Shown here: one piece after another, positions 1-6,435 of the stretch
Layout of the letters: each line of letters opens with the position of its first letter
Position numbering within the stretch: the stretch's first letter is position 1
NCBI GenBank assembly: GCA_025357975.1
Contig: JANYKY010000521.1
Span: 1 to 12,970 of the forward strand
Direction: 5' to 3'
Length of the DNA stretch: 12,970 nt
DNA from: Gemmatimonadaceae bacterium
GTDB taxonomy: Bacteria; Gemmatimonadota; Gemmatimonadetes; Gemmatimonadales; Gemmatimonadaceae
Notes under the pieces: model-generated
The model's input: the letters and a program-made list of their open reading frames with translations, nothing else
Databases searched by the model: none
What the model was told of the DNA's origin: nothing
Position numbers and translations under genes: made by a program

Positions 1-133
1 CATGAAGCACGATTCCCACAGGGATGAATGTACCCAGGTGGACATGCGGTACGACTCGCAATACAGCGAAGTTGTACGCGATCCAACTCGCCACCTCAGG
101 ATCTGCAGTCGGTCGCACGAGTTGAATTGTCAC
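1..133 (-). CDS. DUF3037 family protein, N-terminal part (runs off the window)
   Basis: Translation from a GTG at 133-131 gives 44 codons to the window edge, with no stop. The stretch from about residue 20 (YNFAVLRVVP, then an aromatic or acidic patch, then TFIPVGIVLH) matches the usual opening of DUF3037 proteins, where a Y-A-V-x-R-V-V-P strand is followed by F-x-N/P-V-G-V/I-I/V-L. The GTG overlaps the TGA of the HipA-like gene by 4 nt (GTGA, 130-133), which implies coupled translation. From memory, DUF3037 genes are regularly found beside HipA_2-type kinase genes, and that pairing supports both calls. The biochemical role is unknown; a partner or substrate of the kinase is an inference. The C-terminal part lies outside the window, so length and integrity cannot be judged. 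Confidence 0.8.
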   Translation of the reverse strand, partial: MTIQLVRPTADPEVASWIAYNFAVLRVVPHVHLGTFIPVGIVLH

Positions 134-972
134 CGGCGTGACGAGACCCGCAACGCCGGAATCCGGGACGCACGCTGACGCGCACTTTTCGCCTCATCGA
201 CAAAAGCCCTCGGCGACTCCGCACGGAGCGACAGATACTTCACATATCGGTCGCGCGCATCCGCTGGCTTCGCGAAGTCGGATTTGATGGACGCATCGGT
301 CAGCAACTCATCGGGAATCGCATCCAGTGCTGCTCGAATCACATCGGCGCTCATCATTGGGGCCAGCTCGGAATCCGCTGCGTCGATATCGCCGCTCTGC
401 GCCAGCAGCACATGATCCTTGATGAGCTGGAACGGCGATCGCGTGCGCGCTTCGTCCACCGATGGCCAGTCATGCTGCGCATATAGTGCCGCCCCATGAT
501 CGATGAGATACGGCTTCCGCTCCCAGATCATCAGATTCGGATTGCGGTGAGTGCGATCAGGGTTGGAGACAAATGCATCGAACCAGACAATTCGCGCCGC
601 GAGCTCGGGCGTTATGTAATCGGCAGCTGCATTTCCGTCGAAGTTGAAGGCTCCATCGAGATATTTCGCGCCGACATTCACGCCGTGGCTCGCGCGCAAC
701 AAGTCCTGAATTTCCGGATCAGGCTCAGTTCGTCCGAAGGATTCCGGTATCTCGATCAACGCCGGCTCGGGAGTCGGAAGCTGCACGTGACGGGCAAGCA
801 TTCCGACGATGAGCTCCGCGATCAACGCTTTAACTCCCTGTCCGGCGCCACGAAACTTTGCGACGAACAAGCCGCCGCCATGCGTGTCTACAACAGCCGG
901 AAGCGAGCCGCCTTCGCGCAACGGCTGCACGTATCTGGTAGCCGTCAACACCGGCAGAGGAATGATGCTCAA
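130..972 (-). CDS. HipA-like protein kinase (HipA_2 domain type)
   Basis: The 280-aa product looks like the compact HipA-like kinase family that pairs with DUF3037, not full-length HipA of the HipAB toxin-antitoxin pair. Visible elements are the N-terminal PLREGGSLPAVV loop (17-28), a candidate ATP-binding lysine in VAKFRGAGQG (K39), a catalytic-loop-like NPDRTHRNPN (137-146, with D139 and N144 in the D-x4-N arrangement), and a metal-binding-like DHG (158-160). Key kinase residues therefore appear intact. The start is TTG at 972-970, only 3 nt after the RidA TAA and in the same frame, with a weak GGA 7 nt upstream. GTG at 951 or TTG at 948 would give a start closer to the conserved ATRYVQPLREGG block. 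No HipB-like DNA-binding antitoxin gene is adjacent. The substrate is unknown. Confidence 0.82.
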   Translation of the reverse strand: MSIIPLPVLTATRYVQPLREGGSLPAVVDTHGGGLFVAKFRGAGQGVKALIAELIVGMLARHVQLPTPEPALIEIPESFGRTEPDPEIQDLLRASHGVNVGAKYLDGAFNFDGNAAADYITPELAARIVWFDAFVSNPDRTHRNPNLMIWERKPYLIDHGAALYAQHDWPSVDEARTRSPFQLIKDHVLLAQSGDIDAADSELAPMMSADVIRAALDAIPDELLTDASIKSDFAKPADARDRYVKYLSLRAESPRAFVDEAKSARQRASRIPALRVSSRR

Positions 973-975
973 TGA

Positions 976-1449
976 TTAATCCGGAATTATCGCGGTTGCT
1001 TCTATCTCGACGCGTGCCTGTCGCTCGAGAAGTCCACTCACTATCACAATAGACATCGCGGGATAGTGGTCTCCGATGAGCTCGCGGTAAACGGCGCCTA
1101 CGTTTCGGCTTGAGGACAGATACTCGTCCCTGTCCAATATGAACCAGGTGAGACGGACGAGATCGCGGGGCCGGGCGCCCCCTTCGAGCAACAACGCAAC
1201 GATGTTCGTCAGCGCCTGTCGAGTCTGGCCGGCGAAGTCCGGAGCTTCGAATTGTCCATTCACCGGATTCCATCCAATCTGGCCGGCGAGCACGACGAAT
1301 CTTCCCGAAGCCACTGCTCCGTTTGAATAGCCGCGCGGCCGCGGCCATCCAAACGGCTGTACGATTGCGGGGCCCTTTTCCCGCTCGGCCATCGTTCGAT
1401 CGACAACTATTTCTGCGGCGGTCGGATCAGCCACTGGCTTGGTCTTCAT
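976..1449 (-). CDS. RidA/YjgF/UK114-family protein (candidate enamine/imine deaminase of the anthranilate operon)
   Basis: The 157-aa product belongs to the Rid family, which includes RidA enamine/imine deaminase and 2-aminomuconate deaminase AmnD. Typical parts are YSNGAVASGRFVVLAGQIGW (41-60), the NIVALLLEGGA helix region, and the C-terminal RVEIEATAIIP strand (146-156). The Arg that binds the substrate carboxylate in E. coli RidA (R105, in PARS) is replaced: the segment reads YPAMS, giving Met132. The Glu equivalent to RidA E120 appears kept (E148). About 30 extra N-terminal residues precede the core; M20 is a possible internal start. ATG 1449 has a good GGGAG 9 nt upstream and follows the ligase TAG by 2 nt. 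Rid proteins also occur in known 2-aminobenzoate clusters, and help with the enamine nitrogen of the ring-reduced CoA ester is a reasonable inference. Confidence 0.88.
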   Translation of the reverse strand: MKTKPVADPTAAEIVVDRTMAEREKGPAIVQPFGWPRPRGYSNGAVASGRFVVLAGQIGWNPVNGQFEAPDFAGQTRQALTNIVALLLEGGARPRDLVRLTWFILDRDEYLSSSRNVGAVYRELIGDHYPAMSIVIVSGLLERQARVEIEATAIIPD

Positions 1450-1451
1450 GA

Positions 1452-3149
1452 CTAGCTCTCCCGCAGGCGATATCGCTGAAGTTTTCCAGTAGACGTTCGG
1501 GGCAGCGTCTTGGTGAATTCAATCGCGCGAGGGTATTTGTATGGAGCAATTCGCGCCTTGACGAAGTCCTGCAAATCCTTCGTCAGCTTCGCGCTTGCCC
1601 TGTATCCCTTGCGAAGTACCACATACGCTTTGACGATGTGTCCCCGCTCTTCATCGGGCTCGCCGACAACGGCGCATTCCATTACGGCAGCATGTTCCAG
1701 CAGCACGTTCTCGACCTCGGGGCCGGCGATGTTATAGCCACCCGAGATGATCATGTCGTCGGTTCGCGCCTGGTACCAGAAATAACCGTCTGCATCCTGC
1801 CTGTATGAATCCCCGGTGAGGTTCCAACCATCGTACACGTATTTCTTCTGTTGCTCGATGTTGTCGAGGTAGCGGCAGCCTGTGGGACCACGCACCGCAA
1901 GCCGCCCGACCGATCCGGCAGGTGCATCATCGCCCTCATCATCGATGATTTTCGCCTGATAACCCGGCACGACCCTTCCTGTCGCTCCCGGCCTGATGTC
2001 ATCCCCCGCCGCGCTGATGAAGATGTGCAGCATCTCTGTCGCTCCGATGCCATCGATGATCCTGACACCCGTCGCCTTCTCCCACTCCTCGAACACCGCC
2101 TGGGGAAGAGTCTCCCCGGCCGACACGCACTTTGTCAGGCTCGATACGTCGCGTCCGCTGAGCGTGCCACACATCGCTCGATACGCAGTCGGCGCGGTGA
2201 AGAGCACGGTTGGCTGGAATTCTTCGATCGCATTCAGGAGATGCGGTGGAGTGGCCTGTTCGAGTAGAAGAGTCGATGCATGGAACCTCATCGGAAACAG
2301 CAGCAATCCGCCAAGCGCATATGTAAATGCGAGCGGGGGCGAGCCGCAAAAGATGTCGTCCGGCGATGGTTTGAGTACGTAGCGCGGGAAGCAATCCGTG
2401 ATCGCCATGATGTCGCGATGCGAGTGCATCGTTCCCTTTGCTTCACCGGTCGTGCCCGATGTGAAGGCAATAATTGCGGTGTCGTCTGCGGCGGTATCGC
2501 AGCCATGGAACACAGGCAGCTTGGTACGCATCATCGGCTCGAGCGCGTAGTGCGCATCGCTATTGAAGTGCACCACGCGCGCGCCGTGGCGCTCCGTTCC
2601 ATCCGCATGCATGAGAAACGCTGCTTCGCACTCGTCAGAATAGCGGGTGTCGGTCAACGCAAGAGCTATCTCTGCCTTATCCGCGATGTATCGCAGCTCG
2701 CGCTCTCTCAGCTGTGGCATGGTGCACACCACTACTCCACCAACTCGCACAACTGCAAGCCAGCATGCCGCCATCATCGGATTATTCGGCCCGCGCAGCA
2801 GAACTCGGTTACCCGGTTTTACTCCGAGATCGTCCACAAGCACGTTGGCGATTCGGCCGACGGTGTCGTGCAGATGATGATAGGTCCATGATCCCCCGGG
2901 AAACCGGAAAACCGTGCGATTGCCACCGCCTGCGCCGATTGGCGCAGACAGCAGCTCGGATGCACAGTTGAGCCGGTCCGGATAGTCGAGCTCCGGCACG
3001 CCAGTCCAGTCAGTGACGGGCCATAATGCTCGCGGAGGCATGTGATCGGCACAGAACGCATCCGCATGCCCGGACTTCGCGTTCGGCACGACGTAAAGCC
3101 AGTCGTCCTGAGTATGCCGTTCGTCAAACATGGTGACCTGCAGTCTCAT
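1452..3149 (-). CDS. abmG: 2-aminobenzoate-CoA ligase (AMP-forming, benzoate-CoA ligase family)
   Basis: This adenylate-forming ligase of up to 565 aa should activate anthranilate to 2-aminobenzoyl-CoA with ATP and CoA in the cytoplasm, the entry step of the pathway. Visible ANL motifs are the P-loop [10 protein letters not shown] (230-239), GIGATEM (367-373), TGD (445-447), the hinge region [11 protein letters not shown] (461-471) and the C-terminal catalytic lysine in STGKLQR (K556). The segment [12 protein letters not shown] (56-67) is typical of benzoate/2-aminobenzoate-CoA ligases. Substrate choice rests mainly on the neighbouring aminobenzoyl-CoA monooxygenase/reductase; benzoate or salicylate remain possible. 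Start: ATG 3149 overlaps the acyl-CoA dehydrogenase gene by 26 nt, whereas ATG 3131 (residue 7) overlaps by 8 nt (ATGTTTGA) and has AGG 6 nt upstream, so the shorter 559-aa form may be the real one. The symbol follows A. evansii usage. Confidence 0.85.
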   Translation of the reverse strand: MRLQVTMFDERHTQDDWLYVVPNAKSGHADAFCADHMPPRALWPVTDWTGVPELDYPDRLNCASELLSAPIGAGGGNRTVFRFPGGSWTYHHLHDTVGRIANVLVDDLGVKPGNRVLLRGPNNPMMAACWLAVVRVGGVVVCTMPQLRERELRYIADKAEIALALTDTRYSDECEAAFLMHADGTERHGARVVHFNSDAHYALEPMMRTKLPVFHGCDTAADDTAIIAFTSGTTGEAKGTMHSHRDIMAITDCFPRYVLKPSPDDIFCGSPPLAFTYALGGLLLFPMRFHASTLLLEQATPPHLLNAIEEFQPTVLFTAPTAYRAMCGTLSGRDVSSLTKCVSAGETLPQAVFEEWEKATGVRIIDGIGATEMLHIFISAAGDDIRPGATGRVVPGYQAKIIDDEGDDAPAGSVGRLAVRGPTGCRYLDNIEQQKKYVYDGWNLTGDSYRQDADGYFWYQARTDDMIISGGYNIAGPEVENVLLEHAAVMECAVVGEPDEERGHIVKAYVVLRKGYRASAKLTKDLQDFVKARIAPYKYPRAIEFTKTLPRTSTGKLQRYRLRES

Positions 3150-4299
3150 GGAAGTCTTCGATGGTGCGACGGCCGATGATCAACTGCTGAATCTCTGTCG
3201 TGCCCTCGTAAATTCGAAGCGCCCTTATCTCTCTGTACAATTCTTCTACCGGGTGACCTGACACCACCCCTCTTCCTCCAAGAAGCTGTACGGCCGAATC
3301 GATCACCCGCTGTGCAGCTTCTGTCGCGTACATTTTCGCCATCGCGGCCTCTCTCGTTACGCGTCGCTTGCACGTGTCCTTTGTCCATGCCGCGCGATAG
3401 ACCAGCAGCGCACTCGCGTCGATCTCCGTTGCCATACTTGCGAGTCGTGACTGGGTTAGCTGGAAATCCTGCAGCAGATCGCCGAACAATCGCCGTTCCG
3501 ACACGAAGACAAGAGATTCGTGCAGCGCGCGCCGCGCGAAGCCAAGAGCAGCTGCTCCAACGGTGGACCGAAACACATCGAGAGTTCCGAGCGCGACTTT
3601 CAGGCCTTTTCCCTTCTGCCCGATGAGCCTGTCCCCGGGTACACGACAATCCTCGAATCGAATCGTCGCGAGTGGATGAGGCGCTATTGTCACGATTCGG
3701 CCTCCGACACTGAAACCGTGGTCAGATGGCTCGACAACCAGGGCGACGAATTCCCCCTCCTTTCCTTCAAGCCTGCAAAACACAACGTACTGGTCTGCGA
3801 TCCCGCCGTTGGAGATCCACGTCTTCGATCCATTGATGACGTAATCGCCATTGTCTTCGCGCGCAGTCGTAGCCATCGCCGCAACGTCCGATCCGGCATC
3901 GGCTTCGGATATGGCGAAGGCCGAGATCGCCTCGCCGGTCGCGACGCGGGGCAAATACTTTTTCTTGAGAGCGTCCGAGCCGAACAGGGAGATCGGCCCA
4001 GCTCCGAGCCCTTGCATCGCAAATGCGAAGTCGGCCAGGCCAGACACTCGCGCCAGAGTTTCGCGCGCGATGCACAAAGACCTGACATCGAGCTCAGTAT
4101 GGACGCCACCGTAAGCCGCCGGAATTCCATACCGGAGCCATCCTGATTCGCCGAGCTGCTTGACGAGAGACCTGCACTCGTTGTCCACGTCCTGTCCGGA
4201 GTCGGTCTCGAGCTCGACATCCGCCCATGCGCCAAGTTTCGCCGCAAACTCGCGATGGGCGTCGTCGAAAAATGGCCATTCGAGCGTGGCGGAATTCAC
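3124..4299 (-). CDS. acyl-CoA dehydrogenase, pathway-specific
   Basis: The 391-aa FAD enzyme has the full acyl-CoA dehydrogenase layout: an N-terminal helical domain, a middle beta domain with the signature [11 protein letters not shown] (128-138) and KTWISNGG (159-166), and a C-terminal helical domain ending in [13 protein letters not shown]365 in YEGT is the expected catalytic base, as Glu376 in medium-chain enzymes. It should form the C2-C3 double bond of an alicyclic or dicarboxylic CoA ester after ring reduction or cleavage. Electrons would go to ETF, which is not encoded here. GTG 4299 directly abuts the TGA of the upstream gene (TGAGTG), with GAGG 8 nt upstream, lying in that gene's last codons. 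Its position between the hydratase and the ligase makes a general fatty-acid role less likely. Confidence 0.9.
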   Translation of the reverse strand: MNSATLEWPFFDDAHREFAAKLGAWADVELETDSGQDVDNECRSLVKQLGESGWLRYGIPAAYGGVHTELDVRSLCIARETLARVSGLADFAFAMQGLGAGPISLFGSDALKKKYLPRVATGEAISAFAISEADAGSDVAAMATTAREDNGDYVINGSKTWISNGGIADQYVVFCRLEGKEGEFVALVVEPSDHGFSVGGRIVTIAPHPLATIRFEDCRVPGDRLIGQKGKGLKVALGTLDVFRSTVGAAALGFARRALHESLVFVSERRLFGDLLQDFQLTQSRLASMATEIDASALLVYRAAWTKDTCKRRVTREAAMAKMYATEAAQRVIDSAVQLLGGRGVVSGHPVEELYREIRALRIYEGTTEIQQLIIGRRTIEDFHETAGHHV

Positions 4300-5133
4300 T
4301 CAGTCGCCCTCGAAGACGGGGGGCTTCTTGTCCACGAAACCTTTATACGCGCGCTCGAAGTCGTCCGTCATCATGCATTCGGCCTGCATTCGCGCCTCGT
4401 AGTCGACCGCCTCGTTCACTGACATCGACCATTCGTCGTGCAGGCATCGCTTCGTCATTGCATGCGCAGCGCTCGGTCCATGTGCGAGAGTCCCAGCCAA
4501 CTCACCCGCCTCGGCCATCAACCCTTCAGCCGAACATATGCGATTGTAGAATCCCCACCGCTCGGCTTCGATCCCGTTCATCGTTCGCCCGGTAAAAAGC
4601 AGCTCGCTCGCCCGGCCATAGCCGATGATGCGCGGAAGTATGGCGCACGCACCCATGTCCGCACCCGATAATCCAACACGCACAAAAAGAAATGCGACCT
4701 TGCTCCGTTCTGTTCCCAAGCGGATGTCACTGGCCATCGCCAGTATCGCTCCGGCGCCGACGCAGATTCCATCGACCGCCGCGATAATTGGTTGAGGGCA
4801 AGCCCTCATGGCCTTGACCAGATCCCCTGTCATCTGAGTGAACTCGAGCAAACGGTCTCGCTCGTTCGCTTTTTTCATGTCTACAAGGCGGCCAATGATG
4901 TCGTGCACATCGCCGCCGCTGCAGAAATTTCCTTCGGCGCCCGTGATGACGACGGCGCGCACATCTCTGATGGTCTGCAGCGCGACGAACGTATCGGTGA
5001 GCTCCCGATAAGATTCGAGAGTCAGCGGATTTTTCCGCTCGGGCCGGTTCAACGTAATGGTCGCGACAAGATCGCTGACCGACCACCTAAAGTGTCGTGG
5101 CTTGATTGCGCTTCCTGAGGTCCGTGATTTCAC
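4300..5133 (-). CDS. enoyl-CoA hydratase/isomerase (crotonase) family protein with atypical active site
   Basis: The 277-aa crotonase-fold protein has both oxyanion-hole segments: FCSGGD (70-75) and [19 protein letters not shown] (122-140). The two glutamates that act in classical hydratases (E144 and E164 of rat mitochondrial enzyme) are absent by eye: the first position reads Ile in GAGAILA and the second falls in LFVRVG. Instead GLSGADMG (154-161) offers D159 where some crotonases place a catalytic Asp. It may therefore be a ring-processing crotonase (hydration at an unusual position, hydrolytic ring opening or isomerisation) and not a standard enoyl-CoA hydratase. This is inference from motif alignment by eye. 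GTG 5133 overlaps the MarR TGA by 4 nt (GTGA, 5130-5133). A longer N-terminal tail of about 15 residues precedes the first strand. Confidence 0.85.
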   Translation of the reverse strand: MKSRTSGSAIKPRHFRWSVSDLVATITLNRPERKNPLTLESYRELTDTFVALQTIRDVRAVVITGAEGNFCSGGDVHDIIGRLVDMKKANERDRLLEFTQMTGDLVKAMRACPQPIIAAVDGICVGAGAILAMASDIRLGTERSKVAFLFVRVGLSGADMGACAILPRIIGYGRASELLFTGRTMNGIEAERWGFYNRICSAEGLMAEAGELAGTLAHGPSAAHAMTKRCLHDEWSMSVNEAVDYEARMQAECMMTDDFERAYKGFVDKKPPVFEGD

Positions 5134-5648
5134 GTGCCCCGATCCTCGCTGAGCGAATCCTGAACTGAGCTCCGAAGCTTCCCGAGAAGCTCAAACAGAC
5201 TCTTTCGCTCGGAGGAGGTCAGATCCGAAAACAGCGACGCTATCCATTGTTGATGTTCGGGCGTCATGGTGTCGAGCGATTTCTTTCCTGCCGGTGTGAG
5301 ACTGACTATCTGCGTTCGCCTGTCATCCGGAGAGGTGTCGCGATTCACAAGTCCTTCCTGCACCAGTCGCTCGACCAGTGCCGTCAGGTTTCCATTCGAC
5401 ACCATGAGTCGACGGGACAACTCAGTCATCGTCAGCGGCAAGCCTGGCTCACGAGAAGCCGCATCCAGCTGAGCGAGGACGTCAAACCGCGGGAGAGTAG
5501 TGTCGAAGCGATCGCGAAGGCGACCACGCACTTCTCTCTCGACGAGAGTCGTACAGGCCAGCAACCTGAGCCAGGTCCTCAACGACGCCTGCTCTCCGTG
5601 CCCAGGGTCAGCGCGTGAAGCTCTTTCTTCAGCAACGGGTATCGTCAC
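5130..5648 (-). CDS. MarR-family transcriptional regulator
   Basis: The 172-aa protein has the MarR winged helix-turn-helix: alpha1 dimer region (about 24-50), [11 protein letters not shown] (52-62), recognition region [28 protein letters not shown] (74-101), wing [17 protein letters not shown] (106-122, with the D-x-R and L-T-x-x-G signature) and a C-terminal dimer helix. It lies inside the operon, overlapping both neighbours by 4-nt GTGA junctions (5645-5648 and 5130-5133), so it must be co-transcribed and is probably autoregulated. GTG 5648 has GGAG 7 nt upstream. Aromatic acyl-CoA pathways often use MarR proteins that repress until an aryl-CoA binds (BadR, CouR and FerC types). A similar response to 2-aminobenzoyl-CoA is inferred. 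The divergent region 8737-8881 is the likeliest target. Confidence 0.92.
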   Translation of the reverse strand: MTIPVAEERASRADPGHGEQASLRTWLRLLACTTLVEREVRGRLRDRFDTTLPRFDVLAQLDAASREPGLPLTMTELSRRLMVSNGNLTALVERLVQEGLVNRDTSPDDRRTQIVSLTPAGKKSLDTMTPEHQQWIASLFSDLTSSERKSLFELLGKLRSSVQDSLSEDRGT

Positions 5649-6433
5649 GAGACTTCTCCACCCGAAATCGGCAACGCGATCCCCGTCACTCCCGAAGCTG
5701 CCGGAGAGCAGAGCCAGGTCACTGCACTTGCAACTTCTTCCACGCTGATCAGTGTACCGCGAGGAATAACCCCAGTGATCATCGCAATTGCCTCGCTCTC
5801 AGTTTTTCCGAGGTTGACAATGTTCTTGACCGCGAGGCCGGTAAGATCGGTGTCCGTATAGCTCGGACATACTGCATTCACCGTTATGCCGTACTTCGCC
5901 GTTTCCTGCGCAAGCGCCCGCGTCATTCCAATCACGCCGTGCTTTGACGCGCAGTATGCAGTCATCGTCTTGTACCCGCGCAAACCGGCTGTGGATGCGA
6001 CATTCACAACTCGTCCGCTCTTCGCTTCCATCATTCCCGGCATGACCTCGGAAGTACAGAGATAAGTGCCAGTGAGGTTCACTGCGATGAGCTCATCCCA
6101 GATTTCTCGCGTGGTCTGAGCGAACAATCTGCTTTTTGCGGTTCCCGCATTATTCACCAATATCTGGATTGGGCCCAACGTCGCGACAGATCGCGCAAAG
6201 GCGTTGCTGACAGATTCGCCGTCCGTCACATCGCATTCCTCAACTGATATCGTCACTCCTCGCTCTCCGCGGAGCTTCTGCGCCTGGAGCTCGAGAGTTT
6301 GGGATGACCGGCCCATGATCGTCACCCTCGCACCGCGCTCGACGAAGTCCCGGGCAATCGCTGCTCCAATTCCCCGGCTTCCACCGGTTATCACAGCGTG
6401 CATCCCTTCTAGGAAGTGTTCAGTATCGGGCAT
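5645..6433 (-). CDS. SDR-family NAD(P)-dependent dehydrogenase (3-hydroxyacyl-CoA or ring-alcohol dehydrogenase)
   Basis: The 262-aa classical SDR has TGGSRGIG (16-23) for cofactor binding, NNAG (94-97), catalytic Ser147 in NVAS, and YCASK (Y160, K164). The reading frame stays open 32 codons further upstream, but ATG 6433 is the right start: it follows the TAG of the flavoenzyme gene by 2 nt, has AAGGA 6 nt upstream, and puts the Rossmann motif at the family's normal distance from the N-terminus. In this operon it probably oxidises the 3-hydroxyacyl-CoA, or interconverts the 5-oxo and 5-hydroxy ring forms, of the alicyclic CoA ester made by the flavoenzyme. Its closest general relatives would be FabG-like and 3-hydroxyacyl-CoA dehydrogenases, so the exact step is uncertain. 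It ends in the GTGA overlap with the MarR gene. Confidence 0.9.
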   Translation of the reverse strand: MPDTEHFLEGMHAVITGGSRGIGAAIARDFVERGARVTIMGRSSQTLELQAQKLRGERGVTISVEECDVTDGESVSNAFARSVATLGPIQILVNNAGTAKSRLFAQTTREIWDELIAVNLTGTYLCTSEVMPGMMEAKSGRVVNVASTAGLRGYKTMTAYCASKHGVIGMTRALAQETAKYGITVNAVCPSYTDTDLTGLAVKNIVNLGKTESEAIAMITGVIPRGTLISVEEVASAVTWLCSPAASGVTGIALPISGGEVS

Positions 6434-6435
6434 GC

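Noticed and set aside
130..972. HipAB toxin-antitoxin module
   Set aside because: The kinase is much shorter than HipA, it pairs with DUF3037, and no HipB-like helix-turn-helix gene is adjacent.
496..975. Plus-strand open frame opposite the HipA-like kinase gene
   Set aside because: The kinase frame has clear catalytic motifs; the opposite frame has composition typical of antisense translation.
2280..2891. Long plus-strand open frame (203 codons) opposite the CoA ligase gene
   Set aside because: It is antisense to a gene with complete ligase motifs, its translation is rich in Arg, His and Cys with no recognisable domain, and it has no start context. It is a shadow of a GC-rich coding strand.
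3520..4146. Plus-strand open frame (208 codons) opposite the acyl-CoA dehydrogenase gene
   Set aside because: Same reasoning: it is fully antisense to a well-conserved enzyme and shows no family motif.
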